Shown here piece after piece: positions 34,501 through 47,600 of a stretch of 64,000 nucleotides of DNA. The stretch comes from Callipepla californica brunnescens (Eukaryota > Chordata > Aves > Galliformes > Odontophoridae). The stretch is from assembly GCA_023055505.1 (NCBI GenBank), contig JALIRH010000035.1:2722382-2786381 (forward strand), read 5' to 3'. Under the pieces are notes generated by a model. That model was not told where the DNA came from, made no database searches, and saw nothing but the letters and a program-made list of their open reading frames with translations. Made by a program: the position numbers and the translations under genes. Numbering within the stretch: position 1 is the first letter of the stretch; each line of letters starts with the position of its first letter.

Positions 34501-37500
34501 TATGTAGCTCTCACTGTTCAGGGGCGCCCACCGGGGTCGCCCCAGATTCCCTTGGCTGATTCTGAAGTGGATCTGGCAGCGTTTGGGCATATGTCTCCCA
34601 TCATGACATCGCCCCATTCGCCTGGCACGTCAGGAAATGCAGAAAGGATCACGAGCCCGGTGCTTATGGGGGTAAGATTTAAAGTGTTCTTTCCAGAGAA
34701 CCAATTTAGCAGTGGAAAAAATGTAGTCATGTATTTTTTATTTTTTTTTTTTCCTCAAAGGGGTTGTTTTGAGCTTCTTGCACAAATAGCAAATTGGAAA
34801 TAGAATATTTGCCTGGCCACCCAGTGGGCATTTTATCACACGGGAAAAGCATGTTGCAAGAACATATCCTGTCCCCTCTGAGATAATGCAAAGGCAGCTG
34901 AGAGGTTATTCCTCAGTTGTCTCTGAGATATTCTGCAGTCCTCGTGGTGTGAGATTACACGATCATAGAATCACAGAAGGATTGAGGTTGGAAGGGGCCT
35001 AAAGATCATCTCGTTCCATCCCCTTGCCCTGGGCAGAGCTATCTGCCTGATCTGAGCTGATCCAACGCTGTAATTCCTATTAAAAGTCAGACTGTAAGGC
35101 GTGCAGACACGTGGCAAAGAAGAGGAAGGAAAGCAAATCAATACGCAAACGCTTCCCTTTTTTGTTTTCTTTCTTCTTTTTTCCTTCTCTTTAACTAACC
35201 CTTAATTCCTCTGTATTTCCTAGGAGGAGAATAATATTGTCCACAACCAGAAGGTGGAGATTCTGAGAAAGATGCTACAGAAGGAGCAGGAGCGGCTGCA
35301 GGTGCTGGATTTGTTGCTTGCCTTCAGGAGGGCTGGAGGAAGGGGAAGGGGCTGAATTGTGAGGGTTGGTTGCTGATGTTCAGCAGCATTTTCAGCATTC
35401 CTTAACATGATTTGTGTTGTAGTCTTTCTCTTCTGTACGCTAATTGCTCTTACTGATCAGCTCTGCAGGTTTTGATCCTTGTCAGGGCAGGAAAAAAACC
35501 AACAAAAAAAACAACAGTGGGTGCTCTAAGTGGAAACGTACATATATGTCAGTCTGGTCTAATCCTAGGACACGTGAGCATCTGTGACTCAAACTAAGCA
35601 TGAGTCATTCCTCTCTGGGAGCAGCAGTTGGCACACTGCTCCATGGTGGTGCTGAGTTACTGCGTCTTCAGCTGAATCCTCACTGCAGTTGTGATTGTTT
35701 CAGTAGATCTCCAGAATGCAGTTGTCATACGGCACAGGACAGAAGAGAGCTCTTTAATGTAGGCAGTCCATAGCACCAACAGTGGTCGTGCAAATGTGCT
35801 GTACATTATTTTTTATGTGTGAGTGGAATGAAGGTTAACAGTAGGTTGCAGTCGTAAGCTCTGACACTGAGTGATGAAACCTCATAAAACTGCTTTTCAG
35901 TCTCTGCAAGAAGAGTATAGCCGATCTGCCAGCTCACGACTGCTCAGAGAGATACAGGAAACAAAGAAGCACATTACTCAGCTGCAGGAGCAGCTGTCCA
36001 AAGCCACAGGCTGTGCTCAGGTAACCAAATGTGTCCGGCTTCTCTGTGGTACGTTCTGGTTGAAAATTCTTGGGAGATGATGGTGTTCTGGGCAAGCAGG
36101 AGTTGTTTCTTACTGTGCTCTTCAGTGCTTGTACGGACAGATAGCACCCTCTGGAGTTGAGACTTGTAATATGCTAGCAGAAGCTATCAAGCAATCCAGT
36201 GCAATGTCCATATATGAAATTTACTGTACAATAGACTTCAAAACAATCCATGGAGAACTGCTTTTAAAGTAATAAGTGCAAATTATGGAATGTGTTAGTT
36301 TGCCTATCAGTGTAGATCATGAAAACTTGGTATGGTTTTCTGTTACCTTCTCTTAGAAGACCATTGCAACCTCTTTTAGATACATGAAATTTTATAAATG
36401 GAGTAGGCTGTCCAGGTTTTGGAACAGCTGATGTTTGAGTGCTGTCTCTTGAAATATTTTGCTGGCTCAGTGATGCTCACAACTCACTTTGTCTTTTTAG
36501 GATGGAGTTTTGTCCTCCAGGTCTGTGGCAGAATCGCTGCAGGTCAGTGAAGTGGAGGCAGAGAGTGGGGATGCTCTGAGCAAACTGGATTACAGTAGTG
36601 ACAGCCCCTCTCGACCAAACAGTGACATTGCTGATGTGAGTATTGTCCAGCTCCGTGGTTTTGATTCTATACCTCTTGGATTTGCTTTCCTTGTGCAGGA
36701 TCTCAGTCAGTGCTGTTCTGTGTGTTGCAGATATGTGCCATGTCTCAGTAAGGCTGTGTATTACTAGACTAGGCCTCTACGTACTCACCAGAAGCATTTC
36801 CCTGAGGAACCACACTATACTGGTTTTCCATTAGGGGCTGGGAAAGAAGCAGTGCGAGTTTTGGGTTCTTATCCAGGATTAGATTTTCCTGGCACACTCC
36901 CTGTAACCAGACAAAGAAAGATGGATGGCAGCATCTTTCTCAAAATTGAGAGAGGCCAATTAGAGTATCTTTTTAAGAGCATGTTAATGTTCCAATTATG
37001 GTAGCTGTGACTCAGATCACTGGGCAAGTTGCCATGAAAGTGAGGAAGAGCCTTGCTTGTACCAAATAAGCTTCAATTATTGCCAACAGTAAAAGCTCTT
37101 AGTCTGTTCTTTCCTCAGTTATCAATCTGTGCTCGTATGGTCTCCTTATTGGAGTGCCTTAACACCTAATCCTTAATTAAGTCCCTGTTTGATTAGTGCA
37201 GTGGAATTGTGTCTCTGTGCTCGGGCTTTGGCCTAAGTTTGTTGTTTAAGTTAAGGATGTGGGTTTTAAATCAGTGCTAGTAGTTGGAAGAGATAGGAAG
37301 ATGGGTCAGATATACCTCCTGAATGTCAGCACTGATGACTTTATTTCAAAATATACCCTGCCAACCCCTTATCTGATTAGAAGCATCGCTCGTGTTTGTA
37401 TATAATAAACACAGAACAGAATTCTTAGCTGTCTTCCTAATAAATGAATTCTGTCAGTAATGGGAAATGGGAAAGAGAGCTAGCAGCATGAGCACTGCAA

Positions 37501-40500
37501 AAACTGCAGTAAGGGGTGGAGGGAGCAAAGAGAAAGCTAAGGAGAGGTGTACTGGCAGACTTTACAGCTCTGCCTGTATTTAATGCTTCTAGCATTCCTC
37601 ATGCTACCACTTCTGCACTGGGTTGTTTTCTGTTTTGTTTGTCGGTGTTTTTTGTTGCTGCTGTTGTTTTGGAGTGGTGCTGTCTGCCTGTTTGTGCCTC
37701 AGCTGGTTAACACTTGGCTCTGTGAGAAGGGAAAACATTTGTCTGTTGTGGCTGAAAAACGTACCGTACTGTTCTCATTTTCCTGGATTTGCTGTTACTC
37801 ACCAGAGCTGAACTTCCTTTTTTCCCAGAGTCCTCGCAGTGGCCTGAAGGAGAGGGTTTATCTGGATGAGAGCCCAGAGAAGACTGAGGTTCAAGATACT
37901 GTGAGTCCAAAACATAAAGAATCACAACAGCATCTCCTGTAATGCTCCCATTTTGCTTGTTTTTTTTCCCCCGCTTTGTAGATGAAGTGTCCATAAACTT
38001 TGCATTAGAAAATGAAATGCAGTTAAAGTTGTGCAGGGAATGTTAATTAGCTGAATAAATGTTTATGGAGCTTAAGAGCAGGCCCATTTAGACACAAGAA
38101 ATAGATAATCAGCAGTAAAACAGCTGGACCTAAAATAGCTAGAGCTGTTGTGCATGTTTTATTCCCTGAATCCAAGCCTAAATGAAAAACAATGTCTTTT
38201 CTTTAGGTCGTTATGGCCTCAAGAGTGGATAGAAATGGAACGTGGCAGGGAGTGCTATCATTTTCCTTAGAATGACTTCTGAAGTATTTTTCCCTCATCT
38301 ACACAGCTTTCTGAAGTCGTATTTCCCCATTTATACTAAGCTGACATTTGTCATATGCTATATGCTCAGTGTGCTCAGAAGTCTGTAGATGATGCAATTG
38401 GTTTTGAGTCATCTGCTCTGGCATTTCCGAATGCTCCCAATTTGGTAGAACTATGCTAAAAGGAATCTTGCAACTCTGAGCTTGCGCTAGGTTGAATGAA
38501 GGCACTTGGCTTTCTGTTGAAATTTGAGGAGAGTTAAAATGATAGTGGTATGTTTGACTGGGTGAAGAAAGTCTACTGTTCCAAGGGAGTAACTGCAGTG
38601 CACTTCTCTTCCTTCCCTTCTCCCACTCCTGGCTCACTCCAGGACTCTCAGTCCAGCATTGGAAGTCCTTCATCCCGTGTGGGGCCACAGATCATTGGAG
38701 CAGAGGATGATGACTTTGACACTGAACAGGAGCAGGTGGGAATGGCTTGTGGCCTCAGCCATCCTTCTTCCCCGGTTGATGGGAATTGTATTTTTCTGCA
38801 TCTAAATTGCAAGTTATTCCATGACTTGTTTTTATTGAACTCATGCTGAATTAAGAATTAGGGCATGTTTCCTGTAACCACTGGTCATGCCAACTGGGAT
38901 CACTTGGGAATTTTATCTTTTATTTCTTTCTGTTACTCTTCTTAACACTCCAATCTTTCTTGAAATTCCTCTGCTTTATTTGGTTTCCTTTTGCTTATTA
39001 AGTTTCTTCCAACTGTTCTGCACTGTGGTCACAGCAGTGCAGCTGGCATGGCTTTTGTCATGTTCATTCTGACTTACTTTAGCTCACCTTTGTTCTGAGC
39101 TGTATTTCATTGTATTGTGTTCAGAGTTGAGGGGTGTGTTTAGAAGGTATGCTGTCATTGTAAGCTCTTCCTGGGATATTAGAACGGTTCTGTAGAGGTT
39201 GTGGAGTTGATCAGCTTTTATTTCAATTAAACAAATGCGGTGCTAAGCTGTTGCAAGAGGCGTCTTGCTTTTTTGCACAGTAGCTTTCTTGAATAATTCA
39301 GACAGTTTCCATGTACCTCTACTACAGATAAATGGACAATGCAGCTGTTTCCAAAACATTGAGCTCCTGAAGTCTCGCCCAGCTCACCTGGCTGTTCTTC
39401 TGCACCATGTGGTGTCCCAGTTTGACCCTGCAGCATTGGTAAGATGTTCTAGAATTGTTTCCCTGGCCAACATTTGTAGTTTCAAGCAGAGTATTTCAGG
39501 ATCTCCTTGTTCTCCTTGTTCTCACCAGTGAGATTGCTGGATCAGCAAGGAGAGAAATGCAGATCCTTTGCAGGCATGAGGGTATTTCAGATAAAGGAAG
39601 AGAAGAATAAAGAGAACTGTCTCTATTACATTCAGCTATTTGCAAATAAATATTTAACTGAAGGCGTTTAATTACAGCCTAAGGTAGTGGGATGCTCCTT
39701 GTCCTTCAGTTCTGAGTTCTGTAGTCTGATCTCTGTCTCTCTTCTCCCTTTCCTGCTGATTATGGGGCAGCCTAGCTGACCAGCTTAGGTTACCTGTGCA
39801 GACTGGTTGGCTGAAGACAGCTGGCAAGGCTTTCAAATCAACAATGCTGAATTCTTTGAAGTACAGTGGAGAAAAGTTTCAGTTAGGGGTGTTGGAAGAG
39901 TTGTTGTAGTGTCTCTAAAGTACTTCTCCTCCTGTTTCCACAGTTGTGCTACCTTTACACAGACTTGTACAAGCAGACCAATGCGAAAGAGACTCGGCGT
40001 GTCTTCCTTGAGTTTTACCAGTTCTTCTTGGACCGAGCTGCAGTAGGTTCCAGAACTTCCTTTTGTTCTCAGGCACATTTAGGAAGTTGACTTTTACCTT
40101 TGTCTGCTCTCTGGAGTGGAAGAAAACTAAGGAGTTACTCAAGCCTTCAAGAATCAGAAGGGTTTTGCTGTTTTGTTTAAAACATTACCGCTGAATATAG
40201 CAAAACAAATGCCATGGTGGTTCTGTAAATCACAGGAAATGTGATTCTCTGATAGGAGAAATGATTTGGTTATGTGTAATCTAGCTTTAGTTGTACATTG
40301 CCTTTTAGTTAATAACCCCCAGGTGTATTGATGCCTCTGTTGTGAGGGTTAGGCAGATGTGGAGGTAAGCCTGAGAAGCTTCTTCACCATCTTAGGTTAA
40401 ACTACCACGCTGTGTAGCAGAGGCTGCTGTCACCTGTTTAGATGAAATCATCCTTGTGTATTACATTATATATATATACATATTCAGGATGGAAACCTCC

Positions 40501-43500
40501 CCTATGATACGTTCAGCTGTTCAGGTTATATGGTCTTGAATTTGAAGGGGATTGTACTGTGTGCTTTGTTTTGTGCATTTTATTGGGGTGCTGCTTGTTG
40601 TACACGCTCCCTCAGCATTCCTTTTCTTTTGCAGAACCTTAAAGTTCCAATACCAGATGAAATCTCCGTAGATCTAGGTAAGGCACTTTCGCTTTGGAGA
40701 TCTGCTTTTCACCTTCTGCTGTTTGAGGTAGTCCAAGCAAACAGCATCTGGGTTTGCTTCAGATGTACAGTACCACGTGTTTGGAGTGGGAGACAAAAAA
40801 GAAATGCTTGTTTCTTATAGAGAGGACATAGTGCATGCTCTGATAGATGCATTAAGGATGGGAAGAGCTGGCCACGTTGGCAAGTGGCAAATTTTGGTCT
40901 GATATTGCATGTGACCAAAGCTGTTTGCACTGAATGCACAAAAATTCATATTACCAATAAGTGGAAGGCAAAAGGGGTATTTTTGGATGGTTTAAAGTAT
41001 GCATGTGAATGACTTCATCCCAGGGCAGCGTGAACTATCTATGTTCTCAAAAGAATCATCTGCTAACTTCTTCCGACTTACAGAAAAAAGAAGGCCAGAG
41101 CTCATTCCTGAAGAGCTTCATCGCCACTATATACAAACTATGCAAGATAAAGTCTGTCCAGAAGTTCAGAGGAATCTGGAAGATTTCAGGTAACAGCAGT
41201 TGCCTGTGCAGTTTTTTGTTTAATTCATGCCTGGTATGAGGGAAGTCCAAGCTCGAGGAACATTTGTCTTGGGCTGAAGAGGAAAGTAGCACTGCTGAGA
41301 GGGCTCACCCCACCAATCTTTGAGTGTTTTTTTGAGGCTGTGCTGCATGTAGTCAATTGCAAGATCAGTATCAAAGACTGGATTATTTACTCTTAATGTT
41401 ATCAGAGTCAAATTATTGTTACTTCATGGTGTTACATGAATCCTTTGTAGGATCATAGAATCACTTGAGTTGGAAGGGACTTTTAAAGGTCATCAAGTCC
41501 AACCCTTCTGCACTGAACAAGGGACACTTTTTTTTATCAGTTTGTTTTTATTTTTACTCCCCTTTGGACAAGAAGTAATCCACGTTAGAGAGCTGTCATC
41601 TACGTATTGTATAATTCAGTAATTCTTTCATGAGTATTCTGTGCTAGCATGAGAGACCATTTCAAAATGATCTGTTCAGTAATTGGCTTCTTCATAGCTG
41701 AAATTGTTCAAGTGTGTGCTTCCAATATATGACCTTGGCTGCCCACTCTTACTTGACCATTGCCATGGCTGCTTCTCTTGATAAAAGCTGTAAAGCATTA
41801 CCCCTCTGAAGGCCATCTTAGATCTGCTCTACAGCGAGTGCAAACACTGTAGAGAAATGCCAAAAACCAAGAACACAACCTTTTTGACCTTCTGAATGTC
41901 AGGAGGTTGCTTTCCCTTGTTCCAGGTCAGTATTTGTTTTGAAGTGATGCTTTCTTCTCTCTGTATTTCAGGCAGAAACGTAGTATGGGATTGACCCTGG
42001 CAGAGGGAGAGTTGACCAAGTTGGATGCAGAAAGGGTTCGTGACCGGAACGCAGTGGAGAAGGAAAGAGCATGTGCAGAACAGATTATTGGCAAGATCGA
42101 GGAAGTCCTGTGAGTATTGGCACGTGTAATTGTGAAACTTAAAAGCAGGTTCATCCATAACTTGACAAGTACAGAGCAAAAGAATTAGGAGCTACTCACG
42201 GAAGGGATTTGATAACCAGTGCTTTTGCATCGCTTACCTGGTTTGCTACTAATGTAGCTTTCAGTAATTATAGTGAAAAGTAAGCCAGGGCTTAGTGAAA
42301 GTCCATATATCTTCTCAGGGAAGCTGCTGCTCAACTGGGAGTGGCAGTGCTTCTGTTGTTGTCTCCTGTATTATTTGATCCGAGTCCTTCGTTTGGATTG
42401 TAGAAACAAATAGTTTCAGAACTTCTTTTGCCTTTTAACTGATATGAACCCAATCTTCCCCAACTGAGCCTTCATTTTTTTTAGCTTTTTTTTTTCCCCT
42501 GGGGCTTTTTTATCTTGCAAAGGACACTTTGAACACAAGTGCTTACACTCTGGGTAGATGTGATTGGGTGTTAATTGTTAATTGTGTTTCTAAAAAGAAA
42601 TTTACATTCTCATTTGCATTTACATTTTTACATAGGATGACATCTCAGCCTTTGGAGGAAGACAAGAGGTAATGAAAGTTGTGTGGTCTTAGAAGTGAGA
42701 ACTCTATCGCTGCTGCTGGTTCTGCTGGCTCTGTCTTCTGCTAAGCAAAACGAGACAGCCCTCTGCTGGCTGTAACTCCAGGCTCTCTAAATCTCCAATT
42801 TGGAGCATCACCTCTTTATTTTCAGACTCCTTGTTCTGAAGTTCACTGTCTTTGATTCACTCCAGAATGCATTGCTTAGCATTGATCTGTTTCTTTCAGT
42901 TGTGTTCTGTAGTTGTTTCAGTTCACTAACGTTCACTGTCTGTTGTGCTGGTTTGTTTGACACCCTGCAGCCAGCCTTAGCTTTCACTATTCCCCTTACA
43001 GCAGCCAGGCCTTTTACTGGACTGATTTTCAGTGTAACTCTAAACCATGATCTAACTTCAGCTGTGTACCTAATTTATGAGTGTACACCTGTGTAATTGT
43101 AAACATTTTGATTTTACTTTTTGGGCTGGTACACCTTTTATAAACAGCATCTTTTGTTCACAAGACATTAGATTCTAATGTTAATATAGTCTTTCCCATT
43201 GTATGAAATGCATAGGTTCATATTTAAAAAAAAAACAAATAAAAAAGCTTCTGGTTTGGTTGATTAATCTCCATGGAACCTTTACGTTTGATTTATTTGA
43301 CAGTTCCACCATACAATATGTGATTCTTACTTACATGAAGCACCTGGGAGTCAAAGCTAAGGAGGCTCGGAACCTGGAGCAGAAGCGTGGCCGGATTGGT
43401 TTCTTGCCAAAGATCAAGGTAGTAGTTTTGTGGAACTGTGTGCATTTGTTTAAAGCTGCCCAGCATGGGTGCTTCACTAGAACTCAAAATACACTTTGTA

Positions 43501-44568
43501 TTTTGTGCCACTTTCATGTGGCACTTTACAAGCTGGTGTAATTTCCCTGTCTTCGTTGTGTCAGGAGCAGCTAGGATTATCAAGCTGCATGGAAAACCTA
43601 ACAGCTGTGATTGGATTGTGCATATGTTTTCAGATACTTGAATTGAAATGAGCCTCACAGTTCTAACCTTATTAAAGCTTTGAATGGTGACAGTTTCACA
43701 TGGTACAGTCTTAAATAGTTTGAGGATCTCATTCTATCTATTCAGGCTGTTGGTCAGTCTAGTTCAGTTTTTGTCTTTAGAAACTTGCCTAATAATGAGT
43801 TCTTTCACCCAGTCTCCATCTGTGGGTGTGTGCAGTCATCTTCCACATATTTTCATCAGTGTTCCATCTTCCTTCGAAATGCTAAGGCTGTCATAAGCAG
43901 TTCTGCACTGACAGTGTGAAAAGGTTGGATTGAGCACTAGCAGCCTTTCTGAAGTGGTATGCTAAGTTGTATTTCTCCTTCCCAGATTAGAATCTGTCTG
44001 TTTGTGGAGCTTGGGAGTCACAAGATGTTTCTTACAGAAACAAGGCACTGCTGCTCGCTGTAGATGTGTCTCTTACCCCAGGGAGGGAAGTGTTTTTTAG
44101 CTCCTGCTAAGTTAAGACCAGGGTGTGAGTTTTTGCTTTTAACAGATGCATCTCTGAAGATGCTGTGACTCCCTGCTGCTAACCCTGTCACACACCATTC
44201 CTAAGCTGCTCGTGCTCTGTGTGCTTGTTATGCTGCAGGGTGCTGACCTCTGAATATCTTGGTGCAAATAAACTTGTACCAAACTCCCACTGCTGTTCGA
44301 AATAATTAATCAATACCTCAGTAAACAACCGGACCTGAAGAAATGAATTACCTATTTGCTTTGCTCTTTTGTCCTCTGTGTTATTGCAGCAAAGTATCAA
44401 GAAAGAGAAAGAAGGAGATGAAAAAGGAAAGAGGAGAGGCTTTCCTAATATCTTGGGCCCACCCAGGAGACCAAGCCGACATGACAGCACTGCAAGTATG
44501 TCAGGCAAGGAAACTTATGCATTCCAAGTATGAGCTTGAAAAACCAATTAGTCTCTGTCTTTAAAAGC

Positions 44569-44619
<51 letters not shown>

Positions 44620-47600
44620 CAATGCTAAAAGGGTTCAGCACAATTCTCTTCTTTAAATTAAGATTTGTTTGCCTTTAAGAACGTATTTTACATAGATATC
44701 CCGAAATACTGCTGCTTCTGACTGTTGGGAATAGGCAGGAGCTCTTCCAGCCGTGTAACAACTCTGTGTTTGTTCAGTTGGCAGAGCCATAGAGCTGCAG
44801 AAGCACCGCCATCAGAAGCACGTCCCTGCAGTGCCCTCTGTGAGCCCAGAGCCACCAGATTCAAGCAAGGTTCGACAGAGTGGGTCCTCCAGCGATGGCA
44901 CAGATGCTGCATACCCACCTGCCAACCCCATGTCTCCTTTGGCAGTGGGTCCTTTTTCATCTCCAGAGGGAAGCAAGGACAGTGAATCAGGTGAGGATGA
45001 TGCAGAGGGACTGTTATGAGTTGTATTTTAAGTGGGATATGGAAAGCACGCTTCTAATGCAAGGCAGCTGACACATTAAGATGTGTTTGTGTCGCAGCAC
45101 ATCATCTTCCTGGGTGCTCAGTCATCTTTTCAGACACGGTCTCTGTTCAAGACCTTACTGTGGCCATAAATTACTGTCTGGTGGCTTTTGTCATCGTGGT
45201 GTTGGAGCATCCAGTGGGGAAAAAAAACATCCCGAGGTGCCTGCCTGCACAAATCAGTGTTGCCTGGAAACGTACCTAATTGAGATTTTTTCTTACCAAG
45301 CTTACAGATTCCATTCTTCTAGCACTGAGTTGGAATGAGGCTGTGAATGAAGAGCTTGTGAAGATACACTCAGATGTACTCTAATCTGACACGACTCTTG
45401 GTGTTTCTTATTCATTCCCTCTCAGGCTCGAAGCAGACAGGAGAAGCCCCTCCTGCTAATGACTGTGTGGATGGCACACCCCGCACACCCAATACTACTT
45501 TTGAGTTCCCATCTCCCTTGGAAAACTTGCCAGAGGAGGAGGGAGAGTCTGAGAGGTAACTGTGGTGCCCCAGTGGTTAGATGGGACAGTGGCTGTGGGG
45601 CAGCTGTTGGTGGGCAGCCTATGGGTGTGGTTCCCTCCTAATTCCTTTCTTCCTTTGCAGAGTGGTTGACATGGGGACACCAAAGCCTTTTCGCAAGTAA
45701 GTGTGCTTAAAACCATTAGAACTTGACTGATTTGACTGACATTTTAAGTGGTTACAAAGTGGAATGCAGCAGTGTTGGTGGTTCAGAGCCAGTGCAGTTG
45801 CTTGCATGATCTTTCCTGCTCTGAAGTAACGTGGATGAAATGGAGCACCTGTGCATAGGACAGGTGGAGCAGATCATATGCAGATAAACCCTTTGTCCTG
45901 TGAGTGAAATACAGTGTTACAGCTGCGGACTGGAACTGATGGATGGTGGAACTGATATTCTCAGGTTTTCTTTTTAAATATGTTAGCTGTGTATCTGCAA
46001 TGAAATAGTAACTTGCCCTTTCTCTGACTTGCTGCTTGACCCTAAGCAAATTATTTTTCTCTAACAGTAGAAGATTTATGAAAATACTACAAGAAAAGAT
46101 ATTCACTCGTAGTTGTTCTGTAAAGGGCAAAACTGCAAAACATTCTTGTAGCTTCAGACATCTAGCAGCTTATTGGAGAGCATATTTCTGTAATGCCTCA
46201 CAACTTCTATGGATACTTTGATTTCTCTCTTCTTTCTTCCTTGCATCCGTGCCTAAAATGGGACTTATGTGACATATTTTTTTCTCCTTAGGGTGGACAG
46301 CGTTGGTTTTGCAGATGTACAAAGTGAAGATGAGCTGTATGACTTTGACATGGACATGGACCCTCCCAACTGGCAGCAGCTTGTGAGCCGAGAAGTGCTG
46401 ATGGGGCTGAAACCCTACGAGATCAAGCGGCAAGAAGTGATTAACGGTGAGATGGATCCTATCTCACCAAATGGAAAGTTGAAATCTTGTCCTGCAGAGC
46501 TTTAGAGCTGTTGAAATCTAAAACGAGGTCTTTTGTCACCTGTCTGTTCAGTGCAGGGCCGTGGGTTTGCAGAGTTCATGTGTGTGAAACTTGTGTTTGC
46601 TATTGAGAAGTACACAGTCAGCGGTTACAATCCTGCCTTCCTCTCTCTCTCTCTTCAGAGTTGTTTTACACTGAGAGGGCTCACGTCCGCACCCTGAAGG
46701 TTCTGCATAACGTTTTCTACCAGCGTGTCACCCGGGAAGGGATCCTGAACTCCAGTGACAAACGGAAAATCTTTTCCAACCTGGAGGATATCCTGGGCCT
46801 TCATGGTAAGAGTGGATGAGGTGCTTCTTGGCTTCGCAGTCCGAGTTGGAATTCAGGATGCAGACAGCTGGGAGAAATTGATGCAGGTGACCCTGAAACA
46901 AGAGGCAGCCTCCCACAGCACTCCTCCCTTTCACACACAGTTTTCCCATTTCTGATTTGCAGAGGTATTCTGATAAATAACATGTGTGCTCAGTGATTCA
47001 GATGCTTTTTTGTATCAGTGTACGCTGACCCTCTTGTGCTCATTCATGTCTGATGAAAACAGCAGTGCTTTAATGAATAGACTTTGTAGGGTAATGTTCC
47101 ATAAGCTACAATTGTGGATGAGGAAAATATGGGAAAAAACCGTGGGAGGATTGATGTAATGCTTTGAAGGGTCACCGTTTCTAATTGTTTAGAGAAAGGA
47201 CTGTTCAGAATCACAATTTTTGGCTCTGTCACTGAATAATCAGTTGTAAATCCTTAGGCAGGTGGCTTGAAGCGTGTTCTGCATCAGTCGTGGGTTTTTA
47301 AAAGGTCAGAGATACTGAGCCTTGGAAACGACGGGACTGGAGAGGTTCTTGGAGGTCGTTTAAAGACAGGAGAGATGGAAATGCAGAGGAGGGTTTAGAA
47401 CATTTTCTCAACTCTACTAAATCAGTTATGTTGCAGGATGCCTTTTTTAATGCAGTTGAAATTACTGCAACTTCAGTCTTCTCACAAGAGGGTTTTACCT
47501 TAAAAGAAATGGTAAGGGAAACTAAGCATGAAAGAAAAGTAAGGAAAAATAAGCATGCAACCTCTATTAATGAATTATTTTCTTTTTCTTTTTCTAAGTT

